Of a stretch of DNA of 25,486 nt, positions 14,748 through 22,524 are shown piece by piece. The notes below the pieces were generated by a model. That model was not told where the DNA came from and searched no databases. It worked only from the letters and a program-made list of their open reading frames with translations. The DNA lies in contig JAJVUU010000026.1 in the NCBI GenBank assembly GCA_021621525.1, positions 1 through 25,486 of the forward strand, read 5' to 3'. The position numbers were made by a program, and so were the translations under genes. Source of the DNA: Caryophanales bacterium. Lineage in GTDB: Bacteria; Bacillota_I; Bacilli_A; RFN20; CAG-288. Positions within the stretch are counted from its first letter, which is position 1, and every line of letters begins with the position of its first letter.

Positions 14748-16418
14748 TTAATTGAGCAGATCGTTCAGGAACTGAGTTGATGCATTGAGATTCTTATCTT
14801 CGCCGAAATCGATGTTTGTTTCCTTCTTGTCGGGGAACTGCTTGTTCCTGTATCTTTGAACGGCCTCGATATATTCGCTTTCAAGAATCGGAAGGACATG
14901 ATAATCCTTTCCAAACAGGGTGTTGCAGATTTCTTTGAGCTTCGGCTGAGCCTTTTTGGTATTGATCTTATTGACTTCGCTTGGGAATTTGTTTGATATG
15001 ACCAGGATATCATTGGCGATGAGCCTGACTTTCGATGTAGACATCGCCTTGGCTTCAAATGATAGCTTCTGATCGAGGAAGAGGTTTTCCAAATCAGCCC
15101 ATTTGCCATCGACTTCAAGACGTTTGTTCTTATCAGCCTGAAGCATGAGGTTCAGAATGTCATCGGTGGTATATTTCAGCCTGTCATCATCTTCTTTTGT
15201 CTCTGCCTTTGCCGAGATTTCGATTCCCTGCTCCTGGTGATCTGATTTGACTTCTGTCGCTTTTGAGATGATGGTATTGGCTTTCTTTTCATCATCCTTT
15301 TCTTCGGCAGTCTGCTTGGATTGGACGGCTGTCGGTGGAACGGAATAGACGAATTCACTCATGAGATTGAGAAGCGTCAGTTCGAAGTGGGAAAAGATAT
15401 CATCGGTCGTCCTATATTCCCTCTTTGCTTCCAAAAGGAAGTTGATGTTTCTTCTGGCTTCGTCCATGGATAGGTTCAATGTCCTCACTTCCGACAGGTC
15501 GAGCCTGTCCATCAGGCCTGCATTCTTGGTTGCCTGATAGACGATGAAGTCTTTGTAGATGGAAATAAGATCGTTGTGCAATCTGATGATATCGATTCCA
15601 TGCTCGTATTTATCTTTTATCAGGGTGATGCATTCATCGGTCTTGCGGGAAGAAATCATGTTGACTAGGTTGAGTTCATCTTTCAGGGAAAGAAGACCGA
15701 GCATATCGTTTACGTCATTTACGGTCAGCTTGTCTCCGGCATAGGAGACTAACTTGTCCAAGAGGGACAAGGAGTCTCTGACACCGCCGTCTGACAGGTC
15801 AGCGACAAGACGCAATGCTTCCGGTTCGAACTGGATGTTCTCGTTTTGAAGGACACGTTCCATGTTCTGGATGAGGTCTTTTTCACTCACCTTGCTGAAA
15901 TCGAACCGCTGTACACGGGAGAGAATGGTAGGAAGAATCTTCTGTGGCTCTGTCGTAGCCAGGATGAAGATGACAAAGCTCGGTGGCTCTTCCAATGTCT
16001 TGAGAAGGGCGTTGAAGGCTGAATTCGACATGTTATGGACTTCATCGATGATGTAGACCTTGTATCTGGACATGATTGGCTGATAGGACACGTTGTCGAT
16101 GAGCTGCCTGACAGAATCGACGGTGGAGTTGCTGGCTGCATCGATTTCAAAGACATCCGGTTGTTCCCCCTTCATGATGCCGACACAGGAATCACACTGG
16201 TTGCATTGATGACCGATACCTTCCTTGCAGTTGAGAGCCTTGGCAAAGAGTCTTGCCATGGTCGTCTTTCCCGTACCTCTTGGTCCGCAGAAAAGATAGG
16301 CATGGGCAATCTTGTCCTCTGCAATGGCGTTCTTCAACGTTTCGACGATGGTTTTCTGCCCTACGACTTCGTCGAAAGTCTGAGGACGATATTTGTTATA
16401 GAAAGCTTGATATGCCAT
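14748..16418 (-). CDS. dnaX: DNA polymerase III gamma/tau subunit
   Basis: ATPase of the clamp loader, organising the replisome. The 556-residue product begins MAYQAFYNKYRPQTFDEVVG, the normal family start, so the upstream in-frame ATG at 16538 is rejected. It has the P-loop GPRGTGKTT (45-53), zinc cysteines C64, C72, C75 and C78, a Walker B motif YIIDEVH (122-128), sensor 1 ATTE (154-157) and ILSRVQRF (165-172). The C-terminal third is charged and variable, as in tau. The start has no clear ribosome site: the nearest purine run (AAAAGAGA) is about 20 bases away. In Bacillus the SRP RNA gene lies just upstream; I could not find one here. It is the first gene of the replication block. Confidence 0.96.
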   Translation of the reverse strand: MAYQAFYNKYRPQTFDEVVGQKTIVETLKNAIAEDKIAHAYLFCGPRGTGKTTMARLFAKALNCKEGIGHQCNQCDSCVGIMKGEQPDVFEIDAASNSTVDSVRQLIDNVSYQPIMSRYKVYIIDEVHNMSNSAFNALLKTLEEPPSFVIFILATTEPQKILPTILSRVQRFDFSKVSEKDLIQNMERVLQNENIQFEPEALRLVADLSDGGVRDSLSLLDKLVSYAGDKLTVNDVNDMLGLLSLKDELNLVNMISSRKTDECITLIKDKYEHGIDIIRLHNDLISIYKDFIVYQATKNAGLMDRLDLSEVRTLNLSMDEARRNINFLLEAKREYRTTDDIFSHFELTLLNLMSEFVYSVPPTAVQSKQTAEEKDDEKKANTIISKATEVKSDHQEQGIEISAKAETKEDDDRLKYTTDDILNLMLQADKNKRLEVDGKWADLENLFLDQKLSFEAKAMSTSKVRLIANDILVISNKFPSEVNKINTKKAQPKLKEICNTLFGKDYHVLPILESEYIEAVQRYRNKQFPDKKETNIDFGEDKNLNASTQFLNDLLN

Positions 16419-16449
16419 AGATTGATGATTTGATGATTCTCTTTTGATT

Positions 16450-16455
16450 ATTATA
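16450..16455 (-). promoter_or_regulatory. -10 box upstream of dnaX
   Basis: TATAAT on the minus strand, 31 bases before the dnaX ATG, in an AT-rich stretch. No convincing -35 box is present at 16-18 bases. The transcript would start near 16443, giving a leader of about 25 bases without a clear Shine-Dalgarno sequence. Confidence 0.45.
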
Positions 16456-16611
16456 TAATATTTTGAGTGATTCCTCGATGGTTTCTTATCGGAAAACTTA
16501 GGAAACGGGGTAGGTTGTGCAAAGGTTTCAAAAGCCAAATCAAACCAAAAGGATATTTTGGAAAGTCTTTTTCATATTCGATAATCTTTTGCTTCTTGAA
16601 ACTGCAAAGAC

Positions 16612-16646
16612 AAAAAACCGACCTCAACATTGCTGAAGAGGTCGGT
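16612..16646 (-). terminator. Rho-independent terminator of opp operon
   Basis: On the minus strand, ACCGACCTC (16646-16638) pairs with GAGGTCGGT (16625-16617) around a 12-base loop and runs into a T tract. It sits six bases after the oppF stop and closes the opp operon before dnaX. Confidence 0.92.
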
Positions 16647-16652
16647 AATTCG

Positions 16653-17951
16653 TTAATCGATGTTTCCCTGGATATCCAGCTGTTTGATTTCTTCTTTGTA
16701 TTTCTTCATCTCCTCGCTGTTTGCCAGGATGAAGTGACCGGGAAGTATTTCCTGGAACCATGGCTTCTCCTTGGAATAGTCATGTTCCTTTCCAGGATCA
16801 TATTTGATTCTTTCCCTTCTTCTTTCGCTTAAGGGGTTGGGCTTTGGAATGGCTGAAAGGAGGGACTTCGTGTAAGGATGGAGCGGATGACGGAACAATT
16901 CATCGGAAGAGGCCATTTCGACCATGTCACCGAAATACATGACGGCGATGGTATCACAGAAGTATTTGACGACGGATAGATCGTGGGCGATGAAGAGCAT
17001 GGAGAGGTCTCTCTTTTTCTTCAGATCGTTGAGAAGGTTGATGATCTGGGCACGGATGGAGACGTCCAGGGCTGAAATCGGTTCGTCGCAGATGAGGAGC
17101 TGTGGATTCATGATGAGAGCTCTTGCGATGCCGATACGCTGCCTTTGTCCTCCGGAGAATTCATGCGGATATCTGGAGCAATAGTCTTCAATCAAACCGA
17201 CTTCATGGAGGGCAGAGACCACCTTGCGATGGTTTTCTTCCTTGTTGAACTGACCAGATATCTTCAATCCTTCCTGGATGATGTCCTCGACGGTCATGCG
17301 AGGGTCGAGGGAGTCGATAGGATCCTGGAAAATCATCTGTATCTCGCGCATCAGCTTTTTGTCGATGTGTCTGTTGTCATGATTGATTTCCTTGATCTTC
17401 TCTTTCTGAGTCTGGACGATCTTTTCGGTTTCGGATTCTATCTTTTCAATCTGAGCGTTCTTTTCTTCTTCGCTCAGGCCTGTATCGGCCTTGATTTCCT
17501 TGATCCTGTTGTCGGCTTTGATTTTCTTCCATTTGATTTCCTTTTCGTTCCATCTTTTTCCGGCAGAGATTCTCTCTCCCTTGTAGTAGATGGATCCGGA
17601 AGTGATCTTGTTGAGACCGAGGATGGATCTTCCGGTGGTGGATTTTCCACATCCGGATTCACCGACCAAGCCGAAGCATTCGCCTTTCTTGATTTGGAAG
17701 GAGATGTTATGTACGGCTTTGAGATAGAACTTGTTCGGATACTTTCCCATCGGGAAGAAGACTTTCAGATGGTTGACGGAAAGGATGATGTTGTTGTCGA
17801 CAAGCTCCTTCTTGAATTTTGTCGGATGCGTATCGGATACAATCATCTGAGGTTCTTTCTTCTTCTCATCTTCCAAAGAATCGACAAGGATGTTTATATC
17901 AACCTTTTCCGTAGTCTTCTCTGGAGAATTCTGATTAATGTTGTGATTCAT
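16653..17951 (-). CDS. oppF: Oligopeptide ABC importer ATPase F
   Basis: Second ATPase of the peptide importer. The 432-residue protein has Walker A GLVGESGCGKSTT (94-106), Q-loop FQDP (208-211), signature FSGGQRQR (265-272), Walker B LLICDEP (285-291) and switch histidine in IAHDLS. The C-terminal HPYTKSLLSAIP motif is typical of OppD/OppF. Between Walker A and the Q-loop is an extra Lys/Glu-rich, probably helical segment at about 133-197 that normal OppF proteins (about 310-330 residues) do not have. There is also an extra hydrophilic N-terminus of about 55 residues. It overlaps oppD by 17 bases, with AAGGAGG before the ATG. Confidence 0.93.
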   Translation of the reverse strand: MNHNINQNSPEKTTEKVDINILVDSLEDEKKKEPQMIVSDTHPTKFKKELVDNNIILSVNHLKVFFPMGKYPNKFYLKAVHNISFQIKKGECFGLVGESGCGKSTTGRSILGLNKITSGSIYYKGERISAGKRWNEKEIKWKKIKADNRIKEIKADTGLSEEEKNAQIEKIESETEKIVQTQKEKIKEINHDNRHIDKKLMREIQMIFQDPIDSLDPRMTVEDIIQEGLKISGQFNKEENHRKVVSALHEVGLIEDYCSRYPHEFSGGQRQRIGIARALIMNPQLLICDEPISALDVSIRAQIINLLNDLKKKRDLSMLFIAHDLSVVKYFCDTIAVMYFGDMVEMASSDELFRHPLHPYTKSLLSAIPKPNPLSERRRERIKYDPGKEHDYSKEKPWFQEILPGHFILANSEEMKKYKEEIKQLDIQGNID

Positions 17952-19533
17952 ATTCTTCTTCCTCCTTCAGAGATTGACTGATTCGCTGTGTGACGATCTT
18001 CGGCGGCTCGACATGAGGAGCCTTTTCGTGGAGAAGCCAGGTGGCAGCATAGTGCGTGTCACTGAGCTTGAAGAACGGAGGCTCATATTCATAGTCGATA
18101 CTTAAGGCATAGTGGTTTCGATCGGCAAAGGCATCACCCTTGGGCGGTTGGACAAGGTTTGGCGGAGTGCCGGGGATGGCTTCCAGCTTTTCCTTGGAAT
18201 TGATGTCCGGAATGGAGGAGAGCAATGCCCAGGTGTAAGGATGCTTCGGCTCGAAGAACACTTCCATGGCTGTTCCGATTTCGACGATCTTTCCAGCATA
18301 CATGACGGCGATTCTGTCGGCCATATTGGCAACGACACCCAAGTCATGTGTGATGAAGATGATGGACATGTTCCTTTCCTTCTTGAGCCTGTTGATGAGC
18401 TCGAGAATCTGAGCCTGGATGGTGACATCCAAAGCGGTCGTCGGTTCATCGCAGATGAGGACTTCCGGATTGGCCGTCAAGGCGATGGCGATGACGATAC
18501 GCTGTCTCATACCACCGGAGAATTCAAACGGATATTGATTGAAACGCTGCTCCGGATTGTTGATACCGACCTCTCTCATGACGTCGAGAGCCATCTTCCT
18601 GGCTTCTTTTTTGGAGATGCAGGTCTTTTTCTGGTATTCTTCCTTGGCAAGCTGCAGTTCTTTGTTGAGCTCTTCAATCTGCTCCTTGGTGTTTTCTTCG
18701 CGAAGCTTCAGTTTGATCATGCGGACCTTGTCCGTATAGGCCTTCTTGACTTCGACGTGGTATTGTTGAACTTCCTTCTTCGCTTCCTTCTTCTTGGCAT
18801 TCAAGGCAGAAACCAAGGCTGGCTTCTTTGCCTTGTATTGTTCTTTTAAGGATTTCCGCTTTTCAGCGTTTTCTTTCTTCAACTTGGCGTACTCTTCTTT
18901 GGTCTCTTTGCGGAAAGCCTGTTCGAAGGTCTTCTTTTCCTGGGCGGATTTTCCTTCCTTGTCAAGACGATAGAGCTCGTTCTTCAACGTCTCTTTTCTG
19001 TCGGCAAGATAGAAATCTTCTCCTTGGAGAAGCTTGGCCTTTCCCTGGACGTAGTCTGTCTGGGCATTCTTGTAGGCTATCAGTTCTTTGGAGATGAGAT
19101 TGTCATACTTTCTTTTCAGGATGTTCTTGTTGATCATCGTCGTTTCGATGATCTGCTTTCCGACCTTCATGATAGGATTGAGGGAGGAAAGAGGGTCCTG
19201 GAAGATCATACCGATCTTGTTTCCGCGGATTCGATGGAATTCATCCTCGGAAATGGTCGTCAGGTCTTCGCCTTCGAAGATGGCACTTCCTTTTTCGATG
19301 ATGGCTTCGTTGGCAAGGATGCCCATCAAAGTCTTGCATACGGTTGATTTTCCGCATCCGGATTCACCGACGATACAGAGAGTTTCTCCTTTATACAGAT
19401 CGAAGGAGACACCGCGGATGGCTTTGACGACACCGGCATCGGACTTGAAGGAGACATGGAGGTCCTTGACCTCCAATGTCTTCTCAGCCGTTTTGTAGTC
19501 TATGCGGTTATATTTTTCAAAATCAATGCTCAT
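17935..19533 (-). CDS. oppD: Oligopeptide ABC importer ATPase D with helical insert
   Basis: First ATPase of the peptide importer. It has 532 residues against the usual roughly 330-350. Motifs: Walker A GESGCGKST (56-64), Q-loop FQDP (111-114), signature FSGGMRQR (338-345), Walker B VLICDEP (358-364), ITHDLG, then HPYTWALLSSIPD and the GTPPNLVQPPKGDAF end motif. About 170 residues rich in Lys, Glu and Ala (about 137-305) are inserted between the Q-loop and the signature, with the look of a long coiled coil. I chose ATG 19533 because AAAGGAAG lies just upstream and oppC ends one base earlier; a GTG at 19542 is less likely. Confidence 0.94.
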   Translation of the reverse strand: MSIDFEKYNRIDYKTAEKTLEVKDLHVSFKSDAGVVKAIRGVSFDLYKGETLCIVGESGCGKSTVCKTLMGILANEAIIEKGSAIFEGEDLTTISEDEFHRIRGNKIGMIFQDPLSSLNPIMKVGKQIIETTMINKNILKRKYDNLISKELIAYKNAQTDYVQGKAKLLQGEDFYLADRKETLKNELYRLDKEGKSAQEKKTFEQAFRKETKEEYAKLKKENAEKRKSLKEQYKAKKPALVSALNAKKKEAKKEVQQYHVEVKKAYTDKVRMIKLKLREENTKEQIEELNKELQLAKEEYQKKTCISKKEARKMALDVMREVGINNPEQRFNQYPFEFSGGMRQRIVIAIALTANPEVLICDEPTTALDVTIQAQILELINRLKKERNMSIIFITHDLGVVANMADRIAVMYAGKIVEIGTAMEVFFEPKHPYTWALLSSIPDINSKEKLEAIPGTPPNLVQPPKGDAFADRNHYALSIDYEYEPPFFKLSDTHYAATWLLHEKAPHVEPPKIVTQRISQSLKEEEEYESQH

Positions 19534-19534
19534 A

Positions 19535-21409
19535 TCAATCACTTCCTTTCAGAGATGGGTTGAGAGCATCTCGTAAGCCGTTGCCGAAGAGGTTGAAGCA
19601 GATCAGGATGACGGCAATGATGACGCTGGGGAAAATCAGCAGGTATTGGTTGGTAGAAATGTTTGCCTGGTTGGTGGAAAGGATGTTGCCCAGAGAGGAC
19701 TGGCCGGAAAGACCGATGCCGAGATAGGAAATGGTCGCTTCGGCATAGATGACATTCGGTATCATCAAGACGGAGGAAGTGACGATGGTTCCCATGGAGT
19801 TTGGAAGAATATGATGGAAAATCAGTCTTCCGTCGCTTGCTCCGAGAGACCTGGAGGCTAAGACGTATTCTCTTCGCTTGAATCGGTAGAACTGTGTTCT
19901 TGTAAGACCGGCTGTGCCGATCCATCCTGTCAGACACATGGCGAGCATGAAGACGGAGAAGGTCTGACCCCAGTGAAGGACGAAGATGGTGATCAAGATG
20001 ATGGAAGGAATGTTGGAAATGATATCGACGAAGCGCTCCATGAGCAAGTCGGTCGTTCCACCGAAGTATCCTTCGATGGCACCATAGATGAGACCGAAGA
20101 TGAAGCATATGGCTGAGATGATGATGGCAAGCCCCAAGGAATTCCTTGTTCCTTCAAAGACGTACTTGAGCATATCGACACCATTGGCATCCGTACCGAA
20201 GAGATGAAGAGGCATGATGGCAAAGCCTTTTTCCTTATATTTGGAAAGCTTCACCTTGATTTCGGTGACGACGATGCCGGCAACTTTGTTGCTCTTCTGT
20301 TCGATGACTTCGATGACAGGGCAGAGGTCGTCTAGGATCTCAAAGGAATCGACGCCTTTGCTGACGTCATATTTCAAGAGACCCTGATCGACGAGTTTCT
20401 GCATATCCTGCTCGGAATAGACTTTGGTGTATTCGCCATAGGCGGCAAGGTAAGGATCGTAGGTGAAGGAGCAGTAGGTGATTTCAGCTCCGGTGAGGCC
20501 GGAAAGGTTGCTGCTGTTCTTTCGGAAGGTGTTGTTCAGCAATGCACCGTTTGCATCATCGAAGGAAAGAGCATCGATTTTGCTCCCACCGTTATATAAG
20601 CTGACGGAGGAGGCAAAGATGCCGATCATCCTGTCTAGGTTGTTTCCGCTTCCGTGTATGCCGATGTGGAGAGAGACGTTGCTGAGGTGGGAATTGTCGG
20701 CTATCTTATCTGTGACATCGATGTTTTCCTTCTTCCCGTATTCGGTGCTGTCGTTGACAAGGAAGGTTTCGTTTCCTTCCTGGTCGACGAGTGAGATATA
20801 GAAGGATACGGCATCATAGTCATCCAGGACATTCGTATTGATGTCATAGGAGAGGTTGAGGGATTTGCTGTTGTCGATGTCGGCAAGTCTGTTGCTCCAG
20901 ACGAATTCATCCTTGTCGGCTGATGCGATGCGGATATATCCACCCTTGGCATATTTGTTGGGTGTGTTATCCAAGGTGCCGACATAGGTCTTCAGGCTTC
21001 CTTCGACGATGGAGGAAGTGTCAAAGCTGCCATCAGGGAGATTGGTTTCGGGATTATAGACAAGGTCTTTATATTCCTTGGTTCCATCCCAGAATCCGGT
21101 TCCGGCTGAGAAGAGCTTCGGAGGAAGATATTGGGTTCCCAAAGTTGTCTTTCCGGTCGTATCGAAGGGGAGGACAACAGGAAGAATCAAAGACAGAAGG
21201 ACGATGATTCCAAGGATGATGGCACCGACGATGGATGCCTTGCTCTTGCAGAATCTTCTTAAAGCATCCTTAAGGAAGGAGGTCGGTTTTGTAACCAACG
21301 ATTTGTCATTGATGATCTTGGTTTTCTGAGTCAACTCAAAAGAATGAGCATCGAAGACCACATCATGCTGTTCGTTGGAACTGTCCGTGTAATGATAGGT
21401 GTTTTCCAT
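19535..21409 (-). CDS. oppC: Oligopeptide ABC importer permease C with large insert
   Basis: Membrane permease of the peptide importer. It has 624 residues, about twice the usual size. A cytoplasmic N-terminus of about 55 residues leads to the first membrane helix (about 58-80). Then, in place of the usual short outer loop, come some 300 residues (about 90-395) that look like an exported beta-rich domain with Asp, Asn, Tyr and Ser. The normal permease resumes at LFGTDANGVDMLKYVFEGTR (403-422) with five more helices and the EAA-type loop ASRSLGASDGRLIFHHILPN. The start at 21409 is one base after the oppB stop; the ribosome site (GGGGAAAAG) is weak. Confidence 0.93.
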   Translation of the reverse strand: MENTYHYTDSSNEQHDVVFDAHSFELTQKTKIINDKSLVTKPTSFLKDALRRFCKSKASIVGAIILGIIVLLSLILPVVLPFDTTGKTTLGTQYLPPKLFSAGTGFWDGTKEYKDLVYNPETNLPDGSFDTSSIVEGSLKTYVGTLDNTPNKYAKGGYIRIASADKDEFVWSNRLADIDNSKSLNLSYDINTNVLDDYDAVSFYISLVDQEGNETFLVNDSTEYGKKENIDVTDKIADNSHLSNVSLHIGIHGSGNNLDRMIGIFASSVSLYNGGSKIDALSFDDANGALLNNTFRKNSSNLSGLTGAEITYCSFTYDPYLAAYGEYTKVYSEQDMQKLVDQGLLKYDVSKGVDSFEILDDLCPVIEVIEQKSNKVAGIVVTEIKVKLSKYKEKGFAIMPLHLFGTDANGVDMLKYVFEGTRNSLGLAIIISAICFIFGLIYGAIEGYFGGTTDLLMERFVDIISNIPSIILITIFVLHWGQTFSVFMLAMCLTGWIGTAGLTRTQFYRFKRREYVLASRSLGASDGRLIFHHILPNSMGTIVTSSVLMIPNVIYAEATISYLGIGLSGQSSLGNILSTNQANISTNQYLLIFPSVIIAVILICFNLFGNGLRDALNPSLKGSD

Positions 21410-21410
21410 A

Positions 21411-22454
21411 TTATTTCTTTTCCCCCATTCTGATGCGAGGATCCAAGAATCCATAGGATAAATCCAAGACGATGCCGGCCAAAAGACCAATCATGGTGAA
21501 GACGGCCATATCGACCATCAACAGGTTATAGTCTTTGGCATTGAGTGCGTTGAAGAAGACGGTTCCGATGCCAGGAATGTTGTAGATGGATTCCAAAATC
21601 ATGGAGCCACCAAGGACACCGATGATTTCAGCAAGGATGCTGGGAAGAATCGGAACCATGGCGTTCCTGAGTGCGTGACGGATGACGGACTGACGTTTGG
21701 TCAATCCTTTCGTCCTGGCAAGTAAGAGGTAATCGGAAGAAAGGACGTCGCATAATTCTGCTCTTGTGAATCGGCAATATCCGCAGATGGAGCCTAAAGA
21801 CAAGGCGATGACAGGAATGATATACCCCAAAGCCTTCTGGCTGAGCGGATAATAGCTCTTTGGCCATTCTGTAGGAAGCCATTTCAGATTATATCCGAAG
21901 ATCATGACCAAGAAGGTGATGAGAACAAAGGACGGAACGGAAATCAAGATCATGACCAAGGTCGAGATGACGTTGTCGGTCGTCTTGTTCTTCTTCAAAG
22001 CGGCGACGATACCAAGGAATACGCCAAGAGGAACCGAGATGATGACGGAGATGACGTTGACCTTGATGGTGACGGGAAGACCGCGAAGGATGATGCCCAT
22101 GCAGTCCTTGTTGACTTCGACTGCATAGGATGTTCCCCAATCCCATCTGGTGAAGATGCCGCTAAGCCAGGAGAAGTACTGATCCATGATGGGCCTGCTG
22201 TAGAAGTAATGGGTCTCGGTTGAATTGAGAAGCTTGACCGTCGATATCGCACTTCCATATCCTTCCAAAGGTTCCAGGGAATGAATCAGGTAACCTAAAT
22301 CAGCCTGCTTCGTTAAGAAGGCTAGCTTGACTTCGGGTGTTGTTCCCTGAGGAATATCCATCGGAAGCGTCTTCATGAGAATGAATGTCAAAGACAGAAT
22401 GATGAAGAGTGACACGAATGCCAGTAAGATTCTTTTGATTACATATTTTGTCAT
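21411..22454 (-). CDS. oppB: Oligopeptide ABC importer permease B
   Basis: Partner permease of OppC. The 347-residue protein has a first membrane helix at about 9-28, an outer loop of some 75 residues, then five more helices. The family motifs LRGLPVTIKVNVIS and the EAA loop LLARTKGLTKRQSVIRHALRNAMVPILP are present, as is ESIYNIPGIGTVFFNAL. The outer loop is longer than in most OppB proteins, in line with the enlarged OppC. AAGGAGG is 5 bases before the ATG. A strong hairpin separates it from oppA. Confidence 0.95.
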   Translation of the reverse strand: MTKYVIKRILLAFVSLFIILSLTFILMKTLPMDIPQGTTPEVKLAFLTKQADLGYLIHSLEPLEGYGSAISTVKLLNSTETHYFYSRPIMDQYFSWLSGIFTRWDWGTSYAVEVNKDCMGIILRGLPVTIKVNVISVIISVPLGVFLGIVAALKKNKTTDNVISTLVMILISVPSFVLITFLVMIFGYNLKWLPTEWPKSYYPLSQKALGYIIPVIALSLGSICGYCRFTRAELCDVLSSDYLLLARTKGLTKRQSVIRHALRNAMVPILPSILAEIIGVLGGSMILESIYNIPGIGTVFFNALNAKDYNLLMVDMAVFTMIGLLAGIVLDLSYGFLDPRIRMGEKK

Positions 22455-22476
22455 ATAGCCTCCTTATTTAAACCAA

Positions 22477-22510
22477 TGAAAGGAAAGTGCATCTTTGCAC
22501 TTTCCTTTCA
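22477..22510 (-). promoter_or_regulatory. Intercistronic hairpin between oppA and oppB
   Basis: TGAAAGGAAAGTGCA (22477-22491) and its exact complement (22496-22510) form a perfect 15-bp stem with a 4-base loop, 14 bases after the oppA stop. On the - strand it is followed by TTGGTTTAAATAAGGAGG, not by a long T run, so it is probably a partial terminator or an mRNA-stabilising hairpin that lets oppA be made in excess over oppBCDF. Confidence 0.8.
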
Positions 22511-22524
22511 ATGAAAAGTCGAAC

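Noticed and set aside
16467..16611. SRP RNA or other structured RNA between oppF and dnaX
   Set aside because: No SRP loop motif and no extended pairing beyond the oppF terminator were seen; only a 6-bp inverted repeat at 16545-16561.
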